The position numbers and the translations under genes were made by a program. This document shows, piece by piece, positions 1-7,419 of a stretch of DNA of 35,676 bases; the first letter of the stretch is position 1; each line of letters opens with the position of its first letter. The DNA comes from Hyphomonadaceae bacterium (GTDB taxonomy: Bacteria > Pseudomonadota > Alphaproteobacteria > Caulobacterales > Hyphomonadaceae). The notes under the pieces were generated by a model. The model was given only the letters and a program-made list of their open reading frames with translations, was not told the origin of the DNA and searched no databases. The stretch covers positions 1 through 35,676 of the forward strand of contig CANJXY010000017.1 in NCBI GenBank assembly GCA_947478925.1. Direction: 5' to 3'.

Positions 1-642
1 CCAGGCGCGCGCGGTTTCGGCGCGGATCTGGGCGCGATGCGCCTCCTCGTCGAACGGATAGCCGGGGCCGGCGATGCAGCGGGCGAAGCCGAGGCTGTGG
101 GCGAGAAATCCGGCCTCATCCGCGAACGGGTTGGGGGCCGGCCGGGTCAGCATCGCCATGACATCCGCATCCGCTGACGGCAGCTCCGGGTTGCCCGTAC
201 TCGACATGATCGCCGTCAGCGACATCACGCGCGGCGCGTGGTCGCTGGCGACCAGCTGCGCAATCATGCCGCCCATCGAGCGGCCGACCAGATTGGCGCG
301 CGCGATCGACAGGGCGTCGAGCAATCCAACCGTATCCGCAGCCATGTCATGCAGCGTGTAGGGCACGTCGGGGCGCTGCCCTCGCGCCAGCGCGGCAGCC
401 ATGGCGGCAAAATCCGGCACGGCACACTCCGAAAAATGCGTCGACAAGCCGGCGTCGCGATTGTCGAAACGGATCACGCGGTAGCCGCGCGCCGCCAGAT
501 CCTCGCACAACGGCACCGGCCAGCGGATCATCTGGGTGCCCAGGCCGGTGATCAGCACAATGGCTTCGCCATCGATCGCGCCAAAGCTGTCGCAATGCAG
601 GGAGATGCCGTTCGAGCGCACACTGGTCATGGTCATGGTCAT
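1..642 (-). CDS. Alpha/beta-fold hydrolase, partial (C-terminus beyond left edge)
   Basis: This is the N-terminal 214 codons of an alpha/beta hydrolase that runs off the left edge. The translation has an oxyanion-type loop early (VLITGLGTQMIRW) and the nucleophile elbow GRSMGG, whose Ser is the predicted nucleophile. It reads like the RdmC/aclacinomycin-methylesterase-like group of small esterases, but the substrate is unknown. The catalytic Asp and His would lie outside the window. No signal peptide is visible, so it is probably cytoplasmic. The start is ambiguous: three in-frame ATGs (642, 636, 630) lie in a tandem ATGACC repeat, and a GAGG motif sits 3, 9 or 15 bases upstream of them, which favours 636 or 642. 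A promoter lies at 740-769. Confidence 0.85.
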   Translation of the reverse strand, partial: MTMTMTSVRSNGISLHCDSFGAIDGEAIVLITGLGTQMIRWPVPLCEDLAARGYRVIRFDNRDAGLSTHFSECAVPDFAAMAAALARGQRPDVPYTLHDMAADTVGLLDALSIARANLVGRSMGGMIAQLVASDHAPRVMSLTAIMSSTGNPELPSADADVMAMLTRPAPNPFADEAGFLAHSLGFARCIAGPGYPFDEEAHRAQIRAETARAW

Positions 643-739
643 GGTCCTCGGGCCGTTGTTCGGCTGTGGGTGAAGGGGACGGCGAGAGGCACGCTCGCCA
701 CAGGCCGCGGCAACGACCCGCGCGGGGCGGATGGCCGGG

Positions 740-769
740 TTTATACCCGGACGAAAATGCCTAGGTCAA
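740..769 (-). promoter_or_regulatory. Sigma70-type promoter for the hydrolase gene
   Basis: On the minus strand a -35 TTGACC (769-764) and a -10 TATAAA (745-740) are separated by 18 bases, giving a transcript start near 733 and a leader of about 90 bases before the hydrolase ATG. The -10 lies in the perfect hairpin/palindrome 735-750 (CCGGGT, TTAT, ACCCGG). The -35 lies in the inverted repeat 765-794. The motif match is direct; activity is inferred. Confidence 0.55.
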
Positions 770-794
770 TATTGTCCGGGTAATAATATTTGAC
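765..794. promoter_or_regulatory. AT-rich inverted repeat, candidate operator
   Basis: GTCAATATT (765-773) and AATATTTGAC (785-794) form an inverted repeat with one extra T, in an otherwise GC-rich region. It overlaps the -35 of the hydrolase promoter, where a TetR- or MarR-type repressor typically binds. No regulator gene is in the window; it could lie beyond the left edge or elsewhere. Confidence 0.4.
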
Positions 795-1129
795 GACGGT
801 GGTAGGCGGCTTCGGACGGTGAAGGAGCGGGCGCATGACAGGGCGTGCGGCGGCTGCTGGGCGATAAATGACCGGTCGTGGTGCTGTGGCTGACTGGCCG
901 GAATGGGCTTTCTAAAGCGACAGACAAGGGCGATGTTTCAGGCAATCTTTCAGGGCTGCGTGGCCGGCGTCGAAGGCGGCGCACTTTGTAACGGGATAGC
1001 GGGCGAAGCGGCGCAGGTGAAGCCGGTGAGCCATGCGCAGGGCGTTCTCCCCGATGAGGCCTCAAGTTTTATCGAAAACGACAACACCCGGTAGCTTTGG
1101 TAGCGGACGAGCCCAAACGGAGAGCGGCT
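795..1129. other. Gene-poor stretch, no convincing gene
   Basis: I see no supported gene here. Short open frames exist on both strands. One on the minus strand (912-1034, 40 codons with GC-rich third positions) continues upstream past a TGA at 1062-1064 and into the tRNA remnant. I recognise no domain in it, so it is either decayed coding sequence or chance. The decamer at 824-833 is complementary to the 3' acceptor end of the tRNA remnant at 1191-1200. Confidence 0.4.
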
Positions 1130-1201
1130 GGCGGTCAAGCTCGGTCCCGCCGCGCCTTGCCAAGGTCGGGGCCGTGGGTTCGAATCCCATCGCCCGCTCC
1201 A
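1130..1201 (+). pseudogene. Degenerate tRNA-Gly(GCC); 3' half intact, 5' half decayed
   Basis: Positions 1155-1201 match the 3' half of an alphaproteobacterial tRNA-Gly(GCC): anticodon loop TTGCCAA, a T-arm with stem GTGGG/CCCAT and loop TTCGAAT, the 3' acceptor strand CGCCCGC, a discriminator T and an encoded CCA (1199-1201). The 5' half is broken. A D-arm relic AGCTC (1138-1142) remains, but the sequence ahead of it cannot pair with the acceptor strand, the D-loop is short, and the anticodon stem has two mismatches. It should not make a working tRNA. Such 3' tRNA halves are classic attachment-site remnants, but simple duplication and decay would look the same. Confidence 0.65.
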
Positions 1202-1379
1202 ATTTTCACCGTCCTCCAGCAACCAACACGCCCCTCCGAGGCCGCGCGGCATGGCCTCCGGGGCGCCGCGTCACGTTGCGGGAGCCCTTGTACAAGCCCG
1301 CACGCGGTCGCGTCCTGATTGACAATGCCCGCCCCGGACGCGAGACGCAGGAACCGCCTCGCTTCCTGCCAGCGCGGCG

Positions 1380-2498
1380 ATGAGCAGGAGACAAGGGACA
1401 GCGGTGAGCGGCAAGAAACCCGTCAACACCACCTTCGAGAACTTCGACCTCAAGGCCGAGGCGGAGGAAGCGCGCGCCGACACGGTGCGTTTCGCCTTCG
1501 AGTTTCCCGAACTGCTGGCTGATTTCCGTGTCGCCGATGCCAAGGCCAACAAGGCCAAGAAGACCAGCCGCCGCTCGGGCTACATCACCATCGCGCTCGT
1601 GCTCTTCACGCTCCTGATCGGCGCGGCGTCTCCAGTCTTCCATGCGTTCGATTTCAGCCACGATGTCGAGCTGGTGATCGCCTATGGGTCTGCAGCCCTT
1701 GGCCTGCTCGGAGCGATCCTCGGGCTGCTTGGCCTGCGCAAATCCTCTTCGCGTCACACCTGGCTACGCAACCGCTTGAAGACCGAGTCCATGCGGTTGT
1801 TTCACTTCCAGTTCATGGCCGCACAGTTTCCCGCGCTCATCGCCGCCGGCGCCAACCCGGCTCTGCGTCCGGCCTATCTCGCCGCGCGCGCGAAAGCCTA
1901 TGCCGCACTGACCAGCGGCCCGCTCGCAGACCCGGACGCCGAGCTGCACCGAATCTCGAAACAGTCGGGCGCCTATGATTTCCGCGCTGCCGCCGAAGAA
2001 CATCTTGCGGGCACGGAAGATCCCGCCATCGCCGAAACGGTGTTCGCTGCCTGGCGCAAGCTGCGCCTGCAATGGCAGCTCGGCTATTGCGAGGCAATGC
2101 TATCCCCAACCCGCACCGGCAAACGGATGTCGGCCCGCCAGACCGAGGAAGCCTTCTCGATTTTTGGCTGGGCCAGCGTCGCGACCGTGATCATTCTCCA
2201 TATCGGCCTGTTTGCCGCTGAGCCGGCGACCCAGCCGCGCGCCTTGCTGGAAGTCGGAGTTGTCTGGACGGCCCTGGTCGCCCTCGCCGCCCGCGCGCTC
2301 GAGACCGGCTTGCAGCCCTCCCGCGATGTCGAGCGCTATGAACAGTATCGCGCCAACATCCTGGTTGCGACCGAACGGTTTCAGGCGGCTGAAGGCCTCG
2401 CAGGCAAGGTGGAAGTTATGCGCGGGTTCGAGCGCAACAGCCTTGAAGAAATGCGCATATTCATGCGCACGCACAGCCGTTCGAGCTTCATGCTCTGA
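1380..2498 (+). CDS. Membrane protein with two 2-TM units, SLATT-effector-like
   Basis: A 372-residue protein with no recognised enzyme domain. After a charged N-terminus come TM1 (about 68-90) and TM2 (about 97-120), then an amphipathic Arg/Glu-spaced segment starting HTWLRNRLKTESMRLF. A long soluble helical region (150-255) follows, then TM3 (about 263-281), TM4 (about 288-307) and a second helical segment containing VERYEQYRANILVATERF. Two TMs followed by an aromatic R...E helix is the layout of SLATT domains, predicted pore-forming effectors of nucleotide-signalled immunity. The resemblance is by pattern only. The ATG lacks a clear ribosome site; GTG at 1404, with AAGGG five bases upstream, is an alternative start. 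An unknown envelope protein is equally possible. Confidence 0.7.
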   Translation: MSRRQGTAVSGKKPVNTTFENFDLKAEAEEARADTVRFAFEFPELLADFRVADAKANKAKKTSRRSGYITIALVLFTLLIGAASPVFHAFDFSHDVELVIAYGSAALGLLGAILGLLGLRKSSSRHTWLRNRLKTESMRLFHFQFMAAQFPALIAAGANPALRPAYLAARAKAYAALTSGPLADPDAELHRISKQSGAYDFRAAAEEHLAGTEDPAIAETVFAAWRKLRLQWQLGYCEAMLSPTRTGKRMSARQTEEAFSIFGWASVATVIILHIGLFAAEPATQPRALLEVGVVWTALVALAARALETGLQPSRDVERYEQYRANILVATERFQAAEGLAGKVEVMRGFERNSLEEMRIFMRTHSRSSFML

Positions 2499-2553
2499 AC
2501 GAAATTGCAGGTGCAGGTGACGCGGCGCCTCCAGCGGTCTATCTCGCTTCCCC

Positions 2554-3735
2554 ATGAAGATTGTCATTGCAGGCGGAGGCATCGGAGGACTCTGCGCGGC
2601 CATCGCGCTCAGCAAGGTGGGATTCGAGATCGAAGTGGTCGAGCGTGCTTCGGCGCTGCTGGAGGTTGGCGCCGGCCTGCAGCTCTCACCCAACGCCACC
2701 AAGGGTCTCGCCGCGTTGGGCGTGCTTGAAGCTGTCGCCGCCATTTCGTCAGTGCCCGAAACGCTGGAAATGCGCATCGGACGCACCGGCCAGAAGGTCT
2801 TCTCCATTCCGATCGCAAAAGAAGCGAGCACCCGCTATGGCTCGCCCTACCTGCACACGCATCGCGCCGACCTGATCGAGATCCTTGCGCGGGCCGCGAT
2901 CCATGCTGGCGCGCAGATCCGTCTCGGTGCGCGGGTCTCGGCCTACGTCCATGACGGTCCGAGCCTCCGTGTCGGTCTGGACACGGGCGCAATACTGCCA
3001 TGCGATCTGCTTCTCGGCGCCGATGGCGTGCGCTCCACCGTGCGGCGTCAGATGCTGGGCGAGGAGGCGCCGCGTTTCACCGGCGCTGTCGCCTGGCGTA
3101 TGCTCGCACCCGCCGATGTCGCGCCGGACCTGCCGCATTCCGCCATCGTCTGGGCTGGCCCGGGCAAGCATGCTGTGACCTATCGCGTCCGGCGCGGCGC
3201 GCTCATCAACTTTGTCGGTGTCGTCGAGACGAAGGAATGGCGCAGCGAAAGCTGGGACCAGACCGGCGATCCTGTCGAACTGGCGAAGGAATTCGGCGAC
3301 TGGGCCGGGCCGATCCCCGACATTATCGCCTCGGCAAGCCAGAGTTTCGTCTGGGCCCTGTTCGATCGGGATCCGCTGCCGACATGGTCGGCGGATCGCG
3401 TCACGCTGCTGGGCGATGCGTGCCACCCCATGCCGCCCTTCCAGGCGCAGGGCGCAGCCATGGCCATCGAGGATTCGATCGTATTGGCGAAATGCCTGCA
3501 GGCCGAAGGCGTCTCGGACAGCGCGCTGCAGCGCTACGAAAAGCTGCGCAAGCCCCGCACTTCGAAGGTTCTCGCCAGCGCACGCGCCAATATGGGCGTC
3601 TTTCACCGCTCAAACGCCGTGACGCAGGCGGCGACCTATGGTCCGATGAAACTCGCGGACAGGCTCTTCCCGTCTTTCGTCCGCTCGCGACAGGACTGGA
3701 TCTATGGCTACGATGTTCGGAACGTCACGGTTTAG
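2554..3735 (+). CDS. FAD-dependent aromatic-ring monooxygenase (salicylate hydroxylase-like)
   Basis: A 393-residue class A flavoprotein monooxygenase (PF01494 type). The N-terminal Rossmann motif GGGIGG binds the FAD ADP moiety, LLLGADGVRST is the DG fingerprint, and VTLLGDACHPMPPFQAQG is the GD motif contacting the FAD ribityl chain. The family uses NAD(P)H and O2 to hydroxylate aromatic acids such as salicylate or 3-hydroxybenzoate. No catabolic partners (dioxygenase, LysR regulator) flank it, so the substrate cannot be assigned and another role is possible. The length is typical. The next gene starts inside its last 32 bases, suggesting translational coupling. Confidence 0.88.
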   Translation: MKIVIAGGGIGGLCAAIALSKVGFEIEVVERASALLEVGAGLQLSPNATKGLAALGVLEAVAAISSVPETLEMRIGRTGQKVFSIPIAKEASTRYGSPYLHTHRADLIEILARAAIHAGAQIRLGARVSAYVHDGPSLRVGLDTGAILPCDLLLGADGVRSTVRRQMLGEEAPRFTGAVAWRMLAPADVAPDLPHSAIVWAGPGKHAVTYRVRRGALINFVGVVETKEWRSESWDQTGDPVELAKEFGDWAGPIPDIIASASQSFVWALFDRDPLPTWSADRVTLLGDACHPMPPFQAQGAAMAIEDSIVLAKCLQAEGVSDSALQRYEKLRKPRTSKVLASARANMGVFHRSNAVTQAATYGPMKLADRLFPSFVRSRQDWIYGYDVRNVTV

Positions 3736-4657
3736 GGCGGTCGGTTCGGCCGCGGGTCTGGCGCTGATCGCCACCCTGGCAACCGCGTGCGAACCAAAAG
3801 GACCCACGCGCGCCGCATCCGATGCAGTGGTCTCTGACGTGGCCGACAAGGGCGCAGCCTGGCCGCTGCTTCTGGCGCACTGTCTGCGGTCTCCCGCCTG
3901 CGACCCGATGAGCGATTTTGGCGATGGCGCCGGAGAAGCGTCCAACGGTGTCGGCTCGGTCGTCTGGTTCGTGCAGGCGCGCGACAAGGTAGGCGAGGGC
4001 GGGCAGGATTACGGCGCCAAGGCGGAACTCAGCCTGCTTGGCGTCCGCGGCGTCGGCGGCAAGGCGGGGCGGCCCCTGACGATCGACGAACTGCCAGACA
4101 ATCTCGGCGGCGCGCGCGCCAAACGCTCGACGCTGACCATCGATTATCGCGCCCCTTCGGGAACGCTCGAGCCATACTCCCTGCAGATCATCTCGCCCTT
4201 TCTTACCGGAATCGCAAAGGGCGTGGACGAGGCGAAATTGGAAATCGTCGGGGCGGAAGGCGTACTGTTCTCCGCGACAGCGGGGGGCATGGCCGCCGCC
4301 GAGACGCCCGTGAATGGCGGCTACAAGGCGCCGGATGCAATGGTGTTCTACGCCTCGCAGAATATTCGCGACGAGCCGCTGCCGAAACTGTTGACTGCGC
4401 TGGCGGAGGGCGAGTCGCTGTCGCTGCGCCTGAAAGCCGCCGACGGTGAAACCATGCTGCAGGATGCGCTCTACGCTGATGGTTATGTTGCCGCGCTTGA
4501 GCAAGCGAGCGCCGCCCTCAATGACGCCGGCATCGCAACCCCCATCGTCGAACGTTGCGCACCGCTGATGGGCAAGGACGATGCCTTCTGGCGTGCCGCC
4601 ACGATCGTCCCAGCGTCAACCGTCTGCGATCCGCGCCTCACCGACCAGCGCCGCTAG
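3704..4657 (+). CDS. Putative lipoprotein, unknown function
   Basis: A 317-residue protein that I do not recognise. The N-terminus is a hydrophobic export signal (AAGLALIATLATAC) with Cys29 in a plausible though imperfect lipobox, suggesting a periplasm-facing lipoprotein. The mature part has no TM segment and has several Cys residues that could form disulfides (LAHCLRSPACDPM, VERCAPLM, STVCDPR). The ATG at 3704 lies inside the preceding monooxygenase gene, with AGGA well spaced at 3692-3695; ATG at 3713 is too far from it. The stop codon shares the CTAG at 4654-4657 with the convergent neighbour. Linkage to the monooxygenase looks like operon position rather than pathway. Confidence 0.75.
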   Translation: MATMFGTSRFRAVGSAAGLALIATLATACEPKGPTRAASDAVVSDVADKGAAWPLLLAHCLRSPACDPMSDFGDGAGEASNGVGSVVWFVQARDKVGEGGQDYGAKAELSLLGVRGVGGKAGRPLTIDELPDNLGGARAKRSTLTIDYRAPSGTLEPYSLQIISPFLTGIAKGVDEAKLEIVGAEGVLFSATAGGMAAAETPVNGGYKAPDAMVFYASQNIRDEPLPKLLTALAEGESLSLRLKAADGETMLQDALYADGYVAALEQASAALNDAGIATPIVERCAPLMGKDDAFWRAATIVPASTVCDPRLTDQRR

Positions 4658-5223
4658 TTCAAAGCAGCGGCGCGTCTGGTGCAGTCGTCTACAGAAATCC
4701 GCAGCGCCTTGGCGTCATAGTCGGTCTGCGCCTTGTCGCGGTAGGCGAGCGAGTACCCGGCGGAGGCCGGTTCGGTGGTGACGCCCTCGGCGACCAGTTT
4801 CGTGAGGCCAGCCCGGTCGAGCGCTTCCTGGTCGCGCAGGATCATCGACGCCTTGTCAGGGTGCGAGTCGTTGATGCGAACGCTGAACTCGGCGCTGAGC
4901 ACGCCCGCGCAATACATGTCGTCCCTGGCGGCCTGCGAGCCCATGGCGAAATAGTTGACGCCATTCATCTCGTAAATCTTGCGGGTGTCGGTGGTCGCAT
5001 CGCCGCCGGTTCCGAGACCCGTGTCTGGCGGGGTGATCGTCGGTATGTCGAGTTGCAGGGGCGGCAGGTCCAGCTTCGGCGCCGGTATCTCGATGTGCGG
5101 CAGGCTGGCGAGCCGGCTCTCCATGATCTCACGTTCGCTTGGCTGCGTTGCGCGCCAGATCATGCCGCCGCCGAACACCACGATGGCGACAAGACCTATG
5201 ATCTGGCGTGGCTGAAGTTTCAT
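4654..5223 (-). CDS. Membrane-anchored envelope protein, paralogue of the adjacent lipoprotein
   Basis: A 189-residue protein of unknown function. An N-terminal TM anchor (about 9-24) is followed by a Pro/Leu-rich linker (40-75) and a small soluble domain. That domain contains GSQAARDDMYCAG and ends in DDCTRRAAALN. The neighbour at 5248-5727 has GSQEAREALYCSA and ends near ADCNKRAAAI, so the two are diverged tandem paralogues with two matching Cys residues, presumably a disulfide in the periplasm. The genes are 24 bases apart in the same direction and likely co-transcribed. The stop codon overlaps that of the convergent upstream gene within CTAG. Confidence 0.75.
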   Translation of the reverse strand: MKLQPRQIIGLVAIVVFGGGMIWRATQPSEREIMESRLASLPHIEIPAPKLDLPPLQLDIPTITPPDTGLGTGGDATTDTRKIYEMNGVNYFAMGSQAARDDMYCAGVLSAEFSVRINDSHPDKASMILRDQEALDRAGLTKLVAEGVTTEPASAGYSLAYRDKAQTDYDAKALRISVDDCTRRAAALN

Positions 5224-5247
5224 GATCCCGGGCCCCGCTCGCCGCGC

Positions 5248-5727
5248 CTATTCCGGAATCGGTATGGCGGCTGCACGCTTGTTGCAATCGGCGAGGGACA
5301 TGCGCGGCTTGCCGGCCTTGCTGTCCTTCTCGACCTGCGCGGCATAGGCGTCGGAAATCGCCCGCGCGTGTCTCGCGTGCGCCGCCTTCTCCGCGACCAG
5401 CTTGTTGATGCCATACTCGCCGATGACGAAACCCAGCGTCTGCGCCTTGCGCAGCAGCGCCTCGTCCACCGGTGCGAGCGCGTCGGAGAGGTCCGGGTTC
5501 TCCTGATAGATCAGCGCCGAACAATAGAGCGCCTCGCGCGCCTCTTGCGAACCGATGTCGAGAAGATCCGCGGGAAGGGGCGGCGCACCCGGGGGGATCG
5601 CAGGGGTCGCCGCAGGCGGAGCAGGTTCGGCCATGGCCGTGGAGGGGACAACGTCGCGCTGCTGGCTGCCGCACGCGGCTAAGGCGAGCGTGGCCGCGCC
5701 AATCAGAAATACAGAGCGAAGCCACAT
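5248..5727 (-). CDS. Putative lipoprotein, paralogue of downstream gene
   Basis: A 159-residue predicted lipoprotein. The signal peptide ends in a good lipobox (LAAC, Cys19), followed by a Pro/Ala-rich linker (about 30-55) and a helical domain with the YC and DC cysteines shared with the 4654-5223 product. The mature domain is rich in Ala, Lys and Glu helices. The start is supported by GGGAGG seven bases upstream of the ATG. It is first in a probable two-gene operon reading left. The role is unknown; the pairing of a lipidated form and a TM-anchored form of one domain is the most informative feature. Confidence 0.78.
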   Translation of the reverse strand: MWLRSVFLIGAATLALAACGSQQRDVVPSTAMAEPAPPAATPAIPPGAPPLPADLLDIGSQEAREALYCSALIYQENPDLSDALAPVDEALLRKAQTLGFVIGEYGINKLVAEKAAHARHARAISDAYAAQVEKDSKAGKPRMSLADCNKRAAAIPIPE

Positions 5728-5836
5728 GTCGAACGCCTCCCGTTTACGCAGACTGTGATAGCGCAGCCGCCCCGCGGGGCAACCAGCGAAGACGCCAGCT
5801 GACTCAACACTCCGCGAGCCCTATAGAACCCCCGCG

Positions 5837-6463
5837 ATGGATATCTGGGTCTGGGCCAATTTCACGCTGCTGTTCCTGGCCGGAGGCCTCACCCCCGGAC
5901 CGGCCGTGATCCTCGTTACCACCGCCTCGATCCGCTACGGTTTCTGGGCGTCGATGGCGCCGGCGGCGGGGATTTGCGCCGCCAACCTCGTCTGGATCTC
6001 CCTGGCGGCATCTGGTGTCGCCGTGGTGGCGAAGGCCTTCCCCGAGGCCTTCCTGGCATTCAAGATTGCGGGCATTGCCTTCATCGTATGGTTAGCCTGG
6101 CGCACTGCATTCGGCGCGCCGGTCGATCTGCTCCGCCGCGATCCGCCTCCGCGCCGCAAGCTGTTCGCACATGGCGTCGGCCTGCAACTCGCGAACCCCA
6201 ACGCACTGGTCTATTTCGGCGGCCTGCTGCCGACCTATTTCAACCCCGACCACGACATGATCCCGCAAGTCTTGATCAGCATGGCGACGGTCACGGTGTG
6301 CGAGATGTTCGGACTGGTGGTCTACGCCAGCAGCGCGGACATGCTGGCCCGGCGCTTCCAGTCAACAAGCTTTGCGCACGGATTTTTCAGAATAGCTGCA
6401 CTCGCCATGGTGATCTCCGCCGGCTTCGCGGTCTACCTGACCTGGGCCGCAACGGGCCGCTAG
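5837..6463 (+). CDS. LysE/RhtB-family amino-acid exporter
   Basis: A 208-residue inner-membrane protein with the usual length and six hydrophobic segments of the LysE/RhtB family. The family signature near the N-terminus reads LAGGLTPGPAVILV, and a second conserved patch is GLQLANPNALVYFGG. Members export amino acids or their analogues, such as homoserine, threonine or lysine, using the proton gradient. The substrate cannot be read from sequence. It is transcribed away from the lipoprotein pair and ends 14 bases before a convergent mini-lipoprotein gene. No clear Shine-Dalgarno precedes the ATG. Confidence 0.9.
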   Translation: MDIWVWANFTLLFLAGGLTPGPAVILVTTASIRYGFWASMAPAAGICAANLVWISLAASGVAVVAKAFPEAFLAFKIAGIAFIVWLAWRTAFGAPVDLLRRDPPPRRKLFAHGVGLQLANPNALVYFGGLLPTYFNPDHDMIPQVLISMATVTVCEMFGLVVYASSADMLARRFQSTSFAHGFFRIAALAMVISAGFAVYLTWAATGR

Positions 6464-6477
6464 CTCAATCGACGAAC

Positions 6478-6714
6478 TCAGTCGCCGATCTGGCCCGTGC
6501 GGAGCGGCAGGTCCATCGGGCGGACGTCCGGAACGGTGTCTTTGCGTACGTGCGGGTCGAGCAGGCAGCGATCACGCTCGACCGGATCGTTCTCGAAATG
6601 AGAAAGGCAGACCTGTTCCTGCGACAGCTCGGCTTCCGACTTGCCTGGCGAGGCGCAGGCGGACGCTGCAAGGCCGAGGGCAATGCACGACAAGGCAAGT
6701 TGAACGCGGCCCAT
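6478..6714 (-). CDS. Small putative lipoprotein
   Basis: A 78-residue protein with a hydrophobic signal and Cys20 in the lipobox-like context AASAC. The short mature domain contains two more Cys residues (QVCLSHF and RDRCLLDP) that may pair as a disulfide. A strong ribosome site (AGGAGAG) lies just upstream of the ATG, which supports it as real despite its size. I recognise no family. It is convergent with the RhtB gene and in line with the cupin gene upstream. Confidence 0.62.
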   Translation of the reverse strand: MGRVQLALSCIALGLAASACASPGKSEAELSQEQVCLSHFENDPVERDRCLLDPHVRKDTVPDVRPMDLPLRTGQIGD

Positions 6715-6767
6715 CTGGTCTCTCCTGCACGCCCCATCCTTCGTCTACGCCGAACGCATCAGGGCAG

Positions 6768-7325
6768 CTAGTGCTCGCCGGCAACAAGCGGACGGTCGAT
6801 CAGGACGGCAAGCAGCAGCGCCGGGCCGCCGATGGCTTCCCAGCCATGGCTGGTGCCGCGCTGGATCACGATCTGCCCCGGCTTCACGCGCGTGCGCGCC
6901 TTGTCGAGGATAAGGTCGACCTCGCCTTGCAGGAGACAGATTACGTCAAGCGAGGCCGTCCTGTGCATCGCCGGATGTTTCGACTGGTCGGTGAGGTGGT
7001 GGTCCGCATCGAACGACGCGAATCGTTCGCGCACGACGGCATTGAACTGCTCGTCAGGAATCCCCGGCGGACGCGGATTGATCGCAAACCAGCGCACGCG
7101 CACCTTTCCCGGATCAGGCGACAGCACCGTGCGTTTCGGCCCAAGATCGGTGTGGTCGGTCGGATCGAGCGCGCCGGCGACAACATCGTGCCAGATGTCG
7201 AACAAGCCACCGACCTCGATCGGCCCGCTGGTCGCGGCGGGCGGACCATCGACGATGATGACACTGTCGCCCGAAGCATCATCCCCAGTGATGATCCGGC
7301 GCATGGTCGTCGCGAAATCCTGCAT
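6768..7325 (-). CDS. Cupin-domain protein
   Basis: A 185-residue cytoplasmic protein with a C-terminal single cupin barrel: HRTASLDVICLLQGEVDLIL followed by VKPGQIVIQRGTSHGWEA. The His-poor first motif and the His in GTSHGW are typical of the diverged cupins found alone or fused to regulators. The N-terminal half (residues 1-100) carries a region similar to that of other stand-alone bacterial cupins that bind small carboxylic acids. The ATG at 7325 is chosen because the frame upstream overlaps the divergent gene and AGGGA precedes this ATG. Whether it is enzymatic or regulatory is unknown. Confidence 0.78.
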   Translation of the reverse strand: MQDFATTMRRIITGDDASGDSVIIVDGPPAATSGPIEVGGLFDIWHDVVAGALDPTDHTDLGPKRTVLSPDPGKVRVRWFAINPRPPGIPDEQFNAVVRERFASFDADHHLTDQSKHPAMHRTASLDVICLLQGEVDLILDKARTRVKPGQIVIQRGTSHGWEAIGGPALLLAVLIDRPLVAGEH

Positions 7326-7419
7326 GGCGTTCGTCCCTGTGTTTTTACGAACGCTACACCGGCCCGCGAACTGGACAAAAGGGCTTGTTTTGAGTGCGTG
7401 TGCGCGAGACACGAGAAGG

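Noticed and set aside
912-1190. Minus-strand open frame through the tRNA remnant, including a P-type-ATPase-like VVVFDKT and a 40-codon tail
   Set aside because: The upstream half is the reverse reading of a tRNA (MGFEPTAPTLAR), a common false gene. A TGA interrupts it at 1062-1064, and VVVFDKT is not followed by GTLT.
824-1201. A tmRNA-like unit: GGAGCGGGCG at 824-833 is the exact complement of CGCCCGCTCC at 1191-1200, 378 bases apart overall
   Set aside because: Alphaproteobacterial tmRNA is permuted and has other acceptor ends. No GATTCGAC-type 5' motif and no Ala-rich tag frame were found. The tRNA-Gly reading explains the 3' part better.
4555-5682. Long plus-strand open frame (375 codons)
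   Set aside because: It runs opposite two genes with signal/anchor sequences, paralogy and shared motifs. Its Arg-rich translation is an antisense shadow.
6832-7419. N-terminal extension of the TPR frame upstream of ATG 7420
   Set aside because: It lies antisense to the cupin gene and shows no TPR pattern.
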